DNA of 64,000 nucleotides from the NCBI RefSeq assembly GCF_904846175.1, contig NZ_CAJGZM010000002.1:310001-374000 (forward strand), given 5' to 3'. The first letter of the stretch is position 1. Each line of letters begins with the position of its first letter. A program made the translations under genes and the position numbers. Of the stretch, positions 43,905 through 54,026 are shown in pieces. The DNA comes from Psychrobacter immobilis. GTDB taxonomy: Bacteria; Pseudomonadota; Gammaproteobacteria; Pseudomonadales; Moraxellaceae. Below the pieces are notes generated by a model. That model was not told the DNA's origin, did no database searches, and saw only the letters and a program-made list of their open reading frames with translations.

Positions 43905-44684
43905 ATGCAAATGCTATTGAATAGACGAGTGATTATCACTGGCGCCGGCAGCGGTATCGGTAAAGCTATTGTAGACAGATTTCTGCAAGAAGGCGCTAAA
44001 GTGCTTGCTGTCGTACGCAAACCTGAACAAATAGAGGAGTTTTTAACCAATGAAAACTTCTGTTATGTGGTCGGTGACGTCAATGATTATGCGACCAACC
44101 AATCTGCTGTAAATACGGCAATTGAGAAGTGGGGCGGGCTTGATGCCATGGTAGCCAATGCTGGCGTGTGGGATTTCTTTAAAAAGCTTCAAAAAATGTC
44201 AGCCCAAGAGCTAGAAGACGGTTTTGAGCAAATCATGTCAACCAACGTCCGAGCAGTATTGATGGCGGCTCATGCCAGCTATGCAGCTTTAGAAGACTCG
44301 CGAGGCTGCTTTATTACCACAGGTTCTAACGCCTGTTTTCGTCCAGGCGGCGGCGGGCCTTTATATACCGCTTCTAAATACGCGCTGCGCGGAGTCGTTG
44401 CTCAGTTAGCATTAGACTTTGCGCCTAACGTGCGCGTCTGCGGGGTTGCGCCAGGTGCCACGGATACACCAATTGGTGGCACTGATGGTTTAAATCAGAC
44501 GGGCAAATCAATGAATAAAGATCGCGAACGTTTAGAGTCTATGGGCAAACATATCCCTCTAGGTCGTGTCTCCTCTCCTGAGGAACATACCGATCTTTAT
44601 GTCACGCTAGCAAGCGCGAAGGGTGCACGCTATGTAACTGGCACTATTTTAGTCAGTGATGGAGGATTATCTGCCGGCCAATAG
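43905..44684 (+). CDS. Aromatic cis-dihydrodiol dehydrogenase (SDR)
   Basis: The product has 259 residues, a classical short-chain dehydrogenase. The NAD motif is ITGAGSGIGKAI, the catalytic Ser is in TTGSNACFRPGGGGP, and Tyr and Lys are in LYTASKYALRG. It resembles BphB/HcaB/NahB enzymes that convert the cis-dihydrodiol to a catechol with NAD. Its place right after the oxygenase subunits fits that step. Confidence 0.88.
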   Translation: MQMLLNRRVIITGAGSGIGKAIVDRFLQEGAKVLAVVRKPEQIEEFLTNENFCYVVGDVNDYATNQSAVNTAIEKWGGLDAMVANAGVWDFFKKLQKMSAQELEDGFEQIMSTNVRAVLMAAHASYAALEDSRGCFITTGSNACFRPGGGGPLYTASKYALRGVVAQLALDFAPNVRVCGVAPGATDTPIGGTDGLNQTGKSMNKDRERLESMGKHIPLGRVSSPEEHTDLYVTLASAKGARYVTGTILVSDGGLSAGQ

Positions 44685-44781
44685 TATTTATCAAATGTGC
44701 TTTTAATTCTGACAATAAGCAATAGCTGTAAAAACAACCAAACCTAACTTTCATATTTATTTTGTACTCAAGGAAGAGTCT

Positions 44782-46035
44782 ATGACAATCTCTGTGCCTA
44801 ATGCTGTGCCAAAAAAACCTGCAGTAATGTATATGACATTATTCATGTGTTTTTGTATTGCCATTCTAGAAGGGTTTGATATTCAATCCATCGGTGTGGT
44901 GGCGTCATCTATTCAAGCGGAATTTAATTTAAGTAAAGGGCAGCTGGGCTGGATTTTTAGCGCCGCCACTTTGGGCATGTTTCCAGGAGCAATCGTTGCT
45001 GGACGTCTCTCAGATAAAATTGGTCGTAAAAAGATACTCATCTTTAGCGTCGCGTTATTTGGCATTATGTCACTTATGACGGCATTTACCACAGATTTTA
45101 ATTCTCTAGTAATAGTACGTTTTCTCACCGGCATCGGTATGGGCGGTGCGTTACCTTTGATGATTGCTATGTCATCAGAGTCTGTACCTGAACGTTGGAG
45201 TGCCACTGCAGTTAGCGTAATGTATGCAGGCGTACCCTTTGGTGCTGGTATCACTGCACTAATTGCAGGAGGATTTACTGGTATTGGAGAGTGGAAAAAT
45301 ATTTTTTACTTAGGTGGGCTAACACCAATTGCTCTTGTGCCACTTCTCTTTATTTTCTTAAAAGAAACATATACCAAAAAAGAAGTTAGCCAAGATGCCG
45401 TGACAGAAAACACTGATTTTAAATTTATTTTATTTGGTGAAGGGCGTACCGCAACCACCATTCAAATTTGGCTAAGTTTTTTAGGTACCTTAATTGTTCT
45501 ATATTTTATCTTAAATTGGCTACCGGTTCTGATGCAGAACAATGGCTTGAGTCTAAAAAGCGCGAGCAACATCCAAGTCGCTTATCAAGTGGGCGGAGTT
45601 TGTGGTGTGCTGATTTTGGGTTGGTTGTTATCTAATATCAAGCTTAGGTCAGTCGTCATCATGATTTATATTGGTATTTTGGTCGGACTTTCTGCCTTAA
45701 CTTTCTCCAAATCCCTAACGGCACTTATATTAGCCTCAGGTCTTTCAGGATTCTTTATCACTGGTGGACAATCAGCTTTATATGCGTTAGCGGCTAGAGC
45801 TTATAGCAAGAACATGCGTGGTACAGGAGTTGGCGTGGCCGTTGCTATGGGACGTGTTGGTTCGTTCGTAGGGCCTCTATTAGCGGGTGTCATTTTCTCT
45901 TATAACTCGAACTCTTCATTTGTCATTGGAAGTAGTATTCCGGTGATTATTATTGCTGGTATCGCTGCGATGCTACTAGCAAATAATATCGCTCGGCGTG
46001 AAAAAGTAGATCAAGCTTTGCTTTTAAAGGCTTAG
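44782..46035 (+). CDS. MFS permease, aromatic acid/H+ symporter (AAHS, MhpT-like)
   Basis: The product has 417 residues and twelve hydrophobic segments. The N-terminal ILEGFDIQSIGVV and the GRLSDKIGRKKIL loop (between TM2 and TM3) are signatures of the AAHS family, which imports aromatic acids with protons. It most resembles MhpT/HcaT-type carriers. Its presence indicates that the pathway starts from an aromatic acid taken up across the inner membrane. It is followed by the porin gene. Confidence 0.87.
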   Translation: MTISVPNAVPKKPAVMYMTLFMCFCIAILEGFDIQSIGVVASSIQAEFNLSKGQLGWIFSAATLGMFPGAIVAGRLSDKIGRKKILIFSVALFGIMSLMTAFTTDFNSLVIVRFLTGIGMGGALPLMIAMSSESVPERWSATAVSVMYAGVPFGAGITALIAGGFTGIGEWKNIFYLGGLTPIALVPLLFIFLKETYTKKEVSQDAVTENTDFKFILFGEGRTATTIQIWLSFLGTLIVLYFILNWLPVLMQNNGLSLKSASNIQVAYQVGGVCGVLILGWLLSNIKLRSVVIMIYIGILVGLSALTFSKSLTALILASGLSGFFITGGQSALYALAARAYSKNMRGTGVGVAVAMGRVGSFVGPLLAGVIFSYNSNSSFVIGSSIPVIIIAGIAAMLLANNIARREKVDQALLLKA

Positions 46036-46112
46036 ATACATGAAGAATATTCGGTGTTAATTAATCTGATAAAACGGACTTTATTGATAGAACCATAGGG
46101 AATAAAACAATC

Positions 46113-47153
46113 ATGCATAAAATCACAAATATATCTTTGGCAGTGATTGCTTGTGTGCTGTGTACACAGGCGCAAGCGATAGAACTGGTCAAGAATGGCG
46201 ATACCACCTTCAGTGTTAGTGGCTATGTTAAAGCAGAAGGCGTATTTGCCTCTCCAGACAAAGGAGAATCTAATTTCGAAGGCAATGCTCGTGAGTCTCG
46301 CATTAACTTCACCACTACGACGCTAGTAGATAATAGAAAACTAAAAGGTTTCATTGAAGGGGACTTTTACGGAGACTATGCATCAGGTGCCTCCAATTTG
46401 CGATTGCGTCATGCTTATTTACAGGTAGATAATGTGACGGTTGGTAAGACTTGGAGCGGTCAGTTTTTTGCGGTCGCTCCACGTTTGACTGAACAACTTG
46501 ATTTCTGGGGTACTGGTTTTGGAACCATCGCTGGTAGTGGGATTTATGCTCGTCCAGATTTGACGCTGCATTATGCTAACAAGGGACTGCGTCTGACGGC
46601 TCAAGACCCTGTTTATGAAGACGCGGATTTGCCAGATATGGTGGCAAGCTATAGTGATGACATCTCTAATCTTGGCTATACTTTAGCGGTTACTGCTCGT
46701 GAAGCTGGAACGGGAGTTGGAGATAAGTTGGATTCGGATTTAGGTCTAGGCGTCTCATTAGCTGGTAAGCTAAGCTTGGGCGACGGCTCGCTACATGGTA
46801 GTGTTTATACAGGTAAGGGCATGGGCGTTTATTCTGGTGTGTGTACGACGGGCGCATTAACGCCAGTCAGCCTAAATTGTGATGCTGAAAACGGTGAACT
46901 TGTTTCCCAAACTGGTTTTAGTATAGGCTATCGTCATGTCTTTTCACCAAAACTGCGGGGTAATATGCGTTACGGAGAGGTCAATGTAGATAATGAGGTA
47001 GATACTTCGATCGATATAAAGAGTGCTAACCTTATCTACACCTATTTACCAAATCTTGATATTGGTGTTGAATGGCGAGACCGTAGTGACACGACGCTTC
47101 CTTGGAGACAAGCGGGTCAGGAAGTAGAGGTTATGGCGAAATATACCTTTTAA
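46113..47153 (+). CDS. Outer-membrane porin (DcaP-like)
   Basis: The product has 346 residues with a signal peptide cut near QAQA (about residue 24). The mature part is rich in alternating beta strands (FSVSGYVKAEGVFAS, RLRHAYLQVDNVTVGKTWS) and ends with a terminal aromatic (YTF), as in outer-membrane barrels. It fits the DcaP/trimeric porin group found in Acinetobacter and relatives, which pass dicarboxylate or aromatic acids. As the last gene of the cluster it probably provides outer-membrane entry for the permease substrate. Confidence 0.82.
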   Translation: MHKITNISLAVIACVLCTQAQAIELVKNGDTTFSVSGYVKAEGVFASPDKGESNFEGNARESRINFTTTTLVDNRKLKGFIEGDFYGDYASGASNLRLRHAYLQVDNVTVGKTWSGQFFAVAPRLTEQLDFWGTGFGTIAGSGIYARPDLTLHYANKGLRLTAQDPVYEDADLPDMVASYSDDISNLGYTLAVTAREAGTGVGDKLDSDLGLGVSLAGKLSLGDGSLHGSVYTGKGMGVYSGVCTTGALTPVSLNCDAENGELVSQTGFSIGYRHVFSPKLRGNMRYGEVNVDNEVDTSIDIKSANLIYTYLPNLDIGVEWRDRSDTTLPWRQAGQEVEVMAKYTF

Positions 47154-47189
47154 ACACTTCACACTATGCTTTACTAAAATTTGAGCAAT

Positions 47190-47227
47190 AAAAAACCCTT
47201 ACAAGCGAATAACTGTAAGGGTTTTTT
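47190..47227. terminator. Bidirectional terminator after the aromatic cluster
   Basis: AAAAAACCCTTACA and TGTAAGGGTTTTTT form a perfect 14 bp stem with a 10-base loop. It can stop both the cluster and the minus-strand tRNA transcript. Confidence 0.88.
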
Positions 47228-47233
47228 AATATG

Positions 47234-47310
47234 TGGTGGGCCCAGTAGGACTTGAACCTACGACCAAAGGATTATGAGTCCTCTGCTCTAACCAACTGAG
47301 CTATGGGCCC
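47234..47310 (-). tRNA. tRNA with CAU anticodon, Ile2-like
   Basis: The reverse complement starts GGGCCCATAGCTCAGTTGGT, with loop CTCATAA, the variable/T region TTGGTCG and GTAGGTTCAAGTCCTAC, and ends GGGCCCACCA. The acceptor stem has C4-G69 and C5-G68, and the variable region resembles E. coli tRNA-Ile2, in which C34 is modified to lysidine. Elongator tRNA-Met is the alternative. All stems pair and CCA is encoded. Confidence 0.9.
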
Positions 47311-47399
47311 TTTAGACGCACAATGATACCTGATTTTTTTAATTTTTCAAGTAAAAGATAGGAACTAATACAGATATTTTTACGCAGTGTTACTTTCTA

Positions 47400-48212
47400 T
47401 CAAATATGACCGCCAGCTAATGTCAGGCTTCGGCCTCCATCTACCGTAATTATCTCACCAGTGACATAACTGGCTTGTGCAAGATAAAGGACACTATGCG
47501 CAATCTCAGCAGGTCTGCCTATTCGCTGCATAGGAATAGAGTCGACAATACTTTTTTGCTGCTGTTGGTCAATTGCTTGGTCGCTATCTGCATCTGGTAA
47601 GATGTTAACGCCAGGAGCGACGCCGTTGACGCGTACATCAGGCGCCATATCAAGCGCCAGTGACTGCACCATCATCCTATGCGCCGCCTTTGCCATATTG
47701 TAGACAGCATAATGCCCAAAAGGTTTATTATGCGCATGGATATCAAGTAGGCTAATAATACAGCCTTGTTGTGTCCGTAGATAAGAATATAACGCTTGGC
47801 TCAATAATAAAGGCGCTTTGGCGTTAGTCAAAAACAATTCATCCCACTGATCAAGATTGATATGACCAAGCGGACTTGGATAAAAGCGTGAGGCGTTGTG
47901 TACTAGGACATCGAGTTGCCCAAATGCTTGAATGATATTGCGAGTAAATTGCTGTAGCGTCTCGCTATTATTAACAACCGCCAAATCTGCAAGGACAACG
48001 ACCACACTATCAGGACGGCTTTGATTAAGCGCATCAGCTAACGCATTGGCTTCTTGTTTACTATGATGGCAATGAATAATGACACGGTAGCCTTGCTCAT
48101 GGGCGGCACGAACAATAGCCGCACCGATACGCTTAGCGCCACCAGTTACTAGCATGACTGGCGCTGAGGCATTAGTATCTTTTGGTTGGTTTAAGCTAAA
48201 TTCTTGGTTCAT
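47400..48212 (-). CDS. Short-chain reductase, pteridine-reductase-like
   Basis: The start is best at ATG 48212 (270 residues), since a longer frame to 48365 overlaps the CCA gene. The cofactor motif is LVTGGAKRIGAAIVRAA followed by RVIIHCHHSKQEAN, typical of NADPH-dependent pteridine reductases (FolM/PTR1 type). The catalytic pattern is YNMAK and the end is TGEIITVDGGRSL. It could reduce dihydromonapterin or dihydrofolate. It is downstream of the CCA-adding enzyme gene on the same strand. Confidence 0.8.
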   Translation of the reverse strand: MNQEFSLNQPKDTNASAPVMLVTGGAKRIGAAIVRAAHEQGYRVIIHCHHSKQEANALADALNQSRPDSVVVVLADLAVVNNSETLQQFTRNIIQAFGQLDVLVHNASRFYPSPLGHINLDQWDELFLTNAKAPLLLSQALYSYLRTQQGCIISLLDIHAHNKPFGHYAVYNMAKAAHRMMVQSLALDMAPDVRVNGVAPGVNILPDADSDQAIDQQQQKSIVDSIPMQRIGRPAEIAHSVLYLAQASYVTGEIITVDGGRSLTLAGGHI

Positions 48213-48258
48213 ATCAAAGGTATTTTTATAATCTAAAATGCTGGTTGAAAGAGCTTGT

Positions 48259-49473
48259 TTACGAGAAATGTTGTGCTTGTAAATGCTCAATTCTACGTTG
48301 TCGTAATGCTTCGCCAATTGCTGGACCTTTGAGGTTTTGGTCAATATCATCCATGCCGATTGCATGAAAGCTACCCAGTGCCAACATCATTTGTCGATGC
48401 TGTATGGCGAGTTGCAATACATGGCTAGTGACCAAGAGCTGCGAGAGTTTTTCCGGTGCTTTATGGGCGCTACAGGCTTGGATAAGATCAATTTTCTGAG
48501 CGGCGTTAAGCTGGTTTATGATGCTAAGATTCTTTGCTTGCTGCACAAACAAAGTAGCAAATTGGGTCTGTGCTTTTGGTACCTTCGCGCTGTTACCTAT
48601 TTCATTAATACCTTTAACAGCAGTTGCTATGTTATTTGATGCTATGTTATCTAAATTCGAGTCTGTAGGTTTTAAAGCAAATAGATCTGTGTTCAGACTG
48701 GACATTAATAACGCCCAGCGCTGTGATAAGTTTAACTGCATTTGACCAGCGAAATATAACGCTGTTTGTACAATCTCTCTTACTTGGCCGTATTGAGTAT
48801 GGCTCCAAGCTTGATGTAGTGGGGCAAAATATTCTATCAGCGCACCAATCTCAAAAAGTTGCTGCCAATAAACCTGAGGCGATACTTGCATCATGGCACG
48901 GCTTGATTCTTGCCAAATGCGTTCACTACTTAAATGCGCAAGCTCTCCTGAGCCTACCAATTGGCGCATTAATAGCAAGGTTTCATCGGCGATGCGAAAG
49001 CCCAAATCGTAATAACGTCCATAAAAGCGTGCGGTTCGCAGTACCCTCAATGGGTCTTCACTAAAAGCGCTTGAGACATGACGTAGAGTTTTTCTGTTAA
49101 TGTCATCCAATCCGCCATAGTAATCGACCACTTCACCATTCATAGGCGTGTCATCGGTTAGGCTTTTAACTTCAATCGCCATCGCATTGACGGTCAAATC
49201 ACGACGTTGTAAGTCTTCAAGTAAGGTTACATCAGGGCTAGCATGCACACTAAAGCCTTGATAGCCTAGGCCTTGTTTGCGCTCTGTACGTGCTAAGGCA
49301 TACTCTTCACGGCTGACAGGGTGCAAAAATACCGGAAAGTCTGCGCCTACTTGTTGGAAACCTGCCGCCAGCATATCTGCGACAGTGGCGCCGACGACGA
49401 CAAAGTCTTTGTCTTTGATAGGACGACCTAACAGTTGGTCACGGACAGCACCGCCGACGAGATACACTTGCAT
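48259..49473 (-). CDS. cca: CCA-adding tRNA nucleotidyltransferase
   Basis: The start is ATG 49473 (404 residues), where MQVYLVGGAVRD begins; the frame open to 49518 adds unsupported residues. The GGAVRDQLLGRPIKDKDFVV signature holds the catalytic acidic pair, followed by RRDLTVNAMAIE and DPLRVLRTARFYGRY. The enzyme adds or repairs the 3' CCA of tRNAs. The C-terminal helical part is present. The gene lies just upstream of the reductase gene with a 46 bp gap. Confidence 0.93.
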   Translation of the reverse strand: MQVYLVGGAVRDQLLGRPIKDKDFVVVGATVADMLAAGFQQVGADFPVFLHPVSREEYALARTERKQGLGYQGFSVHASPDVTLLEDLQRRDLTVNAMAIEVKSLTDDTPMNGEVVDYYGGLDDINRKTLRHVSSAFSEDPLRVLRTARFYGRYYDLGFRIADETLLLMRQLVGSGELAHLSSERIWQESSRAMMQVSPQVYWQQLFEIGALIEYFAPLHQAWSHTQYGQVREIVQTALYFAGQMQLNLSQRWALLMSSLNTDLFALKPTDSNLDNIASNNIATAVKGINEIGNSAKVPKAQTQFATLFVQQAKNLSIINQLNAAQKIDLIQACSAHKAPEKLSQLLVTSHVLQLAIQHRQMMLALGSFHAIGMDDIDQNLKGPAIGEALRQRRIEHLQAQHFS

Positions 49474-49516
49474 AATAGTCTCTTTTTTTATCCAGTATTT
49501 ACTAAATCGTTTTGCC

Positions 49517-49561
49517 AAAAAAAACCAGCCAACGCTCGCTTAGGAGTATTGACTGGTTTTA
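49517..49561 (-). terminator. Terminator of the malic enzyme gene
   Basis: On the minus strand AAACCAGTCAA pairs with TTGGCTGGTTT (one G-U) and a run of eight T follows. It lies about 70 bp after the malic enzyme stop. Confidence 0.8.
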
Positions 49562-49634
49562 GTATAGCAGACGGGTTCTATAAATAACTAACAGAAGACC
49601 GGCTTAGCCATGTGTTTATACGCTATATAAACAA

Positions 49635-51968
49635 CTACTTCTGCTCATTGATTAAGTCTTGAGCTTCAGTAACTGCAAGCGCTGTCATATTAACCACACG
49701 ACGCGCTGTCGCTGATGGGGTTAGGATATGCACAGGTTTATTAGCCCCTAGCAAGATAGGACCAATAGACGCACTGCGGGTTGCTGTTTTGAGTAGGTTA
49801 AAAGCAATGTTCGCTGCATCAAGCGTTGGCAAAATTAGCAAGTTTGCTGAGCCTTTTAGGTTGCTTGATGGTAAATCATTAGCACGAATATGTTCATCAA
49901 GGGCCGCATCACCTTGCATTTCACCATCGAATTCAAAGTCGACATTCATTTCTGTCAGCAGCTGATGTACTTTGCGCATTTTTACCGCGCTGGCACGGTC
50001 TGATGTACCGAAGTTTGAATGCGAAACCAGTGCCACGCGTGGCGTGATACTAAAGCGGCGTAATTGATCGGCTGCCAGCACCGTCATTTCAGCCAATTGT
50101 TCAGCCGTTGGGTCTTCATGGATATAAGTATCAGCAATAAAGATATTGCGATCTTGCATCAAGACAGCATTCATCGCATAAAAATCACTGACGCCTTCTT
50201 TTTTACCAATGACTCTGCTGACGTATTTTAAATGTAGATGATAGTAGCTGAATGTGCCACAAATCATGCCATCAGCATCACCATTTTCAACCAGTAAGGC
50301 ACCGATTAAAGAAGTCTTGCGGCGGACATCACGGCGGGCAAGCTCGATACTGACGCCATTACGTTTGTTTTTCTCGTAATAACCTTGCCAGTAGTCTTTA
50401 TAGCGTGGATCGTCATCTTGATTCACAATGGTGATGTTCTCACCATCTTTTAGGCGTAGCGCTAATTTTTCAATATTCTTTTCGATGATGGCAGGACGAC
50501 CTACCAAGATTGGATGTGCCAACTGCTCATCGACGACCACTTGTACCGCGAGCAAGACGTTGCTGTCTTCGCCTTCACAGTACACGATACGTTTAGGATC
50601 GGCTTTCGCGCGGGCAAAGATAGGCTTCATAACGAACGCTGAATTATAAACAAACTCAGATAAGCGTTGACGATAGGCTTTCATATCCGCGATAGGAAGG
50701 GTTGCAACCCCAGAATCCATTGCCGCTTTAGCAACGGCAGAAGCGATTTCAATGATTAAATTTGGCTCAAGTGGTCCTGGAATGAGATATTCGCGTCCAA
50801 AGCTTGGCGTGCTTTCAACGTTTTTCACGTTGCTCATTGGCGTTGCTTCAACGTGTGCCATGGCGGCGATTGCTTTTACGCAAGCAATTTTCATCTCTTC
50901 GTTAACCGTGGTTGCGCCAACGTCTAACGCACCGCGGAAGATATAAGGGAAGCATAGCGCGTTGTTTACTTGATTTGGATAATCTGAGCGACCTGTTGCC
51001 ATGATGACGTCTGGACGTACCGCATGGGCCAATTCTGGCATAATCTCAGGCGTTGGATTGGCAAGGGCAAAGACGATAGGGTCTTTTGCCATCCGGCGAA
51101 CCATGTCTTCGGTCAATGTGCCAGGCATAGATAAGCCTAAGAACATATCGACATCATCCATCACTTCTTCAATAGTAGAAGCGGTGGTATCACGGGCATA
51201 ACGCTGCTTAGTCTCATCAAGGTTTTCACGGCTGGTCGTGATGATACCGCGTGAGTCTGATACTAAGATGTTGTTTTTATCAACACCAAGCGCACAAATG
51301 ATATCTAAACAAGAAATAGCTGCGGCACCTGCGCCTGAACAGACTACTTTAATTTCTTCAATTTTTTTGCCAGTGATGAGCAAAGCGTTTAGCATCGCTG
51401 CGGCAACAATGATTGAGGTACCATGTTGGTCATCGTGGAATACTGGAATGTTCATACGTTTACGCAATTCGCGCTCGATTTTGAAACATTCTGGTGCTTT
51501 GATGTCTTCTAAGTTAATACCACCAAAAGTAGGCTCTAAAGAGGCAACGGCTTCGATGAACTTGTCTGGATCGTTTTGAGCAATTTCAATATCAAAAACG
51601 TCGATACCAGCGAATTTTTTAAACAGTACCCCTTTACCCTCCATCACAGGCTTTGATGCCAATGGACCAATATTCCCTAAACCAAGTACCGCAGTACCGT
51701 TGGTAATCACACCGACCAAGTTACTACGAGCGGTATATTTAGCCGCTAATGCGGGATCTCTTTGAATCTCAAGGCAAGGTACGGCAACCCCTGGTGAGTA
51801 GGCGAGCGCCAGATCACGTTGGTTGGCCAGTTGCTTGATAGGCGTAACTGAGATTTTACCTGGGCGTGGAAACTCATGGTAATGTAAGGCAGCTTGTTCG
51901 AACTGCTCTTTTTCCGTGATAGGGGTATCCGTATTCAAAGTGATATCGTCATTCATAATAATTGCCAT
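49635..51968 (-). CDS. maeB: NADP-dependent malic enzyme with phosphotransacetylase-like domain
   Basis: The product has 777 residues, the size of MaeB-type malic enzymes. The N-terminal malic domain has [12 protein letters not shown] and [20 protein letters not shown], and the NADP region has [11 protein letters not shown]. Residues about 450-770 form a phosphotransacetylase-like domain ([25 protein letters not shown]), which in this family is regulatory. It makes pyruvate, CO2 and NADPH from malate. The start could also be the ATG at 51956; no ribosome-binding site decides. Confidence 0.93.
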   Translation of the reverse strand: MAIIMNDDITLNTDTPITEKEQFEQAALHYHEFPRPGKISVTPIKQLANQRDLALAYSPGVAVPCLEIQRDPALAAKYTARSNLVGVITNGTAVLGLGNIGPLASKPVMEGKGVLFKKFAGIDVFDIEIAQNDPDKFIEAVASLEPTFGGINLEDIKAPECFKIERELRKRMNIPVFHDDQHGTSIIVAAAMLNALLITGKKIEEIKVVCSGAGAAAISCLDIICALGVDKNNILVSDSRGIITTSRENLDETKQRYARDTTASTIEEVMDDVDMFLGLSMPGTLTEDMVRRMAKDPIVFALANPTPEIMPELAHAVRPDVIMATGRSDYPNQVNNALCFPYIFRGALDVGATTVNEEMKIACVKAIAAMAHVEATPMSNVKNVESTPSFGREYLIPGPLEPNLIIEIASAVAKAAMDSGVATLPIADMKAYRQRLSEFVYNSAFVMKPIFARAKADPKRIVYCEGEDSNVLLAVQVVVDEQLAHPILVGRPAIIEKNIEKLALRLKDGENITIVNQDDDPRYKDYWQGYYEKNKRNGVSIELARRDVRRKTSLIGALLVENGDADGMICGTFSYYHLHLKYVSRVIGKKEGVSDFYAMNAVLMQDRNIFIADTYIHEDPTAEQLAEMTVLAADQLRRFSITPRVALVSHSNFGTSDRASAVKMRKVHQLLTEMNVDFEFDGEMQGDAALDEHIRANDLPSSNLKGSANLLILPTLDAANIAFNLLKTATRSASIGPILLGANKPVHILTPSATARRVVNMTALAVTEAQDLINEQK

Positions 51969-52286
51969 GGTTGGGATAATTGGAATAAAGTAAATGGTGA
52001 TAAAAACTAATGTCTAAACCTCAAAACCATAAAATATGACAATGAATCTAGCTTTATACTAAAAGAGTCTTCATTAGCGGCTGGACATCAGGGTAAAAAC
52101 AACAATGCTGCAAAAACAGCTATTCTAGCATTATTGGCATTTAGCTGCCTAGTCAGCTGAGCGCAATAGTAAGAGTAATATAATACAATGATGTTCATTA
52201 TTTCGCTGACTGATGATGACAAGTAATAGGGCTAAATATCGACGCTAATTGCATCATGTTTCAAAACATTACAGAATAGCATTTTG
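51969..52286. other. Gene-free stretch between maeB and selO
   Basis: About 318 bp, presumably the maeB upstream region and the selO downstream region. I see no gene, no strong hairpin with a T tract and no clear promoter. Confidence 0.45.
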
Positions 52287-53753
52287 TTAAGACGAGCAGC
52301 TGATCGGCATTTGCGGCGCATGCGGAGCAGGTGGCATAGTATCAAGCTCAGTGGCGATATCTTGTACCGTATAAGGGGTCGCAAGCAATTCAAAGACTCG
52401 ATTTAACTCATCAAATTGCCCTTGTTCAGCGCCCGTGATAACGCGCTGCGCCATACTATTACGTAACACATAAACCGGATTATTGCTGCGCATATCATCA
52501 ATAGAGTGCTCGCTAGGTAACGACTGTAGCGCTGCCAAATACCGTGTTGACCACTCTTGCCAGACTTGCTGCGCCTCATTATTAAACTCAGCAGTCATTA
52601 TTGCCAGCAGCTGTTGCTCATAAGGATGCTCATTTGGCGCGACCAAACCCAACAGGGCGCGGAAACTATTGCTATAGTCGAGCAAATTGTCTTCTAATAA
52701 CGTCAACCATTCAAAAGCAAGGGTTAAACTCTCTTTGGCATGCGGTAATCCCAACTTACGGCACAGTCCTTGTTGATAATGCTGCATAAAGGTCGCTTCA
52801 TACGGCTCTAAGCAATCAGCCAAAGTTTCGCGTGTTACGCCATCTAAGCGCATAAAGTGTGGTAGCCAAATATTTAAGTTCCAATGGCCGATGGCCGGTT
52901 GGTTTTGATATGCATAACGTCCGGTATGGTCAGAGTGATTGTTAATCCACGCAGGATTAAAACGCTCCATAAAACCAAATGGACCAAAGTCTAAGGTGCT
53001 GCCAGTAATCGATAAATTATCGGTATTCATCACCCCATGGGCGAAGCCAATCAGTTGCCAGTCGGCAATCATGCGCGCCGTACGCTCAACCACCGCCTGT
53101 AAAAATGCCAAGACTGGCACTTCACTCTCACGGCATTCTGGATAGTAAGTATCAATCATATAGTCGGTAAACTCGCCAAGCAGGTCAGGCGCAAAGCTAG
53201 CAATCCACTCAACATGGCCGAGGCGAATATGACTGTCAGCGACGCGCATCAATGCTGCCCCAGCTTCCATGCGCTCACGGCGCACTTTGTTATCTGATAC
53301 CACAAAGCCCAAGGCGTTAGATGAAGGAATACCAAGCTGGATCAGCGCATGCCCACATAAATATTCGCGAATGGTGCTGCGTAACACCGCACGCCCATCA
53401 CCCATACGTGAGTAGGGCGTTAAACCTGCACCCTTTAGATGTAAGTCTTGTAATTGATTATTTTTATCAAGGACTTGCGCCATGAGTAAACCGCGCCCAT
53501 CGCCTAATTGTCCTGCCCATTGGCCAAACTGATGACCGGCATAAGCCATCGATAGTGGTTGAAACTGGGCTGGCACGTATTGACCACCCAAGATTTCAAC
53601 CCAGCGCGCCATCAAATCTTTATCATCAAGCCAGCCCAATTGTTCGGCAACTTGGATGTTAAAATGACCTGCGCGAGGATTATCAAGTGGTGTCGGCTGC
53701 TGCTCATGATAAAGGCGGGTGTCTAATTTGACATAAGTATTTTGATAGCGCAT
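52287..53753 (-). CDS. selO: SelO/YdiU family protein AMPylase
   Basis: The product has 488 residues, typical of the family. It includes AYAGHQFGQWAGQLGDGRGLL, LHLKGAGLTPYSRMGDGRAVLRS, ALGFVVSDNKVRRERMEAGA, FAHGVMNTDNLSITGSTLDFGPFGFM and HTGRYAYQNQP, the pseudokinase blocks that bind ATP in flipped orientation. Family members transfer AMP to Ser, Thr or Tyr of proteins and take part in redox stress responses. It ends in a CSS-like tail (SCSS), close to the selenocysteine-position Cys of bacterial forms. Confidence 0.92.
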   Translation of the reverse strand: MRYQNTYVKLDTRLYHEQQPTPLDNPRAGHFNIQVAEQLGWLDDKDLMARWVEILGGQYVPAQFQPLSMAYAGHQFGQWAGQLGDGRGLLMAQVLDKNNQLQDLHLKGAGLTPYSRMGDGRAVLRSTIREYLCGHALIQLGIPSSNALGFVVSDNKVRRERMEAGAALMRVADSHIRLGHVEWIASFAPDLLGEFTDYMIDTYYPECRESEVPVLAFLQAVVERTARMIADWQLIGFAHGVMNTDNLSITGSTLDFGPFGFMERFNPAWINNHSDHTGRYAYQNQPAIGHWNLNIWLPHFMRLDGVTRETLADCLEPYEATFMQHYQQGLCRKLGLPHAKESLTLAFEWLTLLEDNLLDYSNSFRALLGLVAPNEHPYEQQLLAIMTAEFNNEAQQVWQEWSTRYLAALQSLPSEHSIDDMRSNNPVYVLRNSMAQRVITGAEQGQFDELNRVFELLATPYTVQDIATELDTMPPAPHAPQMPISCSS

Positions 53754-53946
53754 AGGTGCCGTTCCAATATAGGGGAGTAGATTAATAAGGTGGTAGATAT
53801 CGATTGGTAGCTCTATAAATGTAGATGCAAATAGTGAGTGCTGATATTCATAAACTTACTATAACATAGCCTTAATAATGCCGCGTTTCACTCTGTCCAT
53901 CTCTTGTAATTAGTCTATAAGTAATTAGCACGTAAATCATTACCAT

Positions 53947-53977
53947 AAAAAAACCCTCTATCTTTACAGATAGAGGG
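53947..53977 (-). terminator. Terminator of the desaturase gene
   Basis: CCCTCTATCT and AGATAGAGGG form a perfect 10 bp stem with a 4-base loop. On the minus strand a run of seven T follows. Confidence 0.88.
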
Positions 53978-54026
53978 CAGGAGAGACTGACAATAAAGCG
54001 ATTAAATGAGTAATTTTTATAAATGC

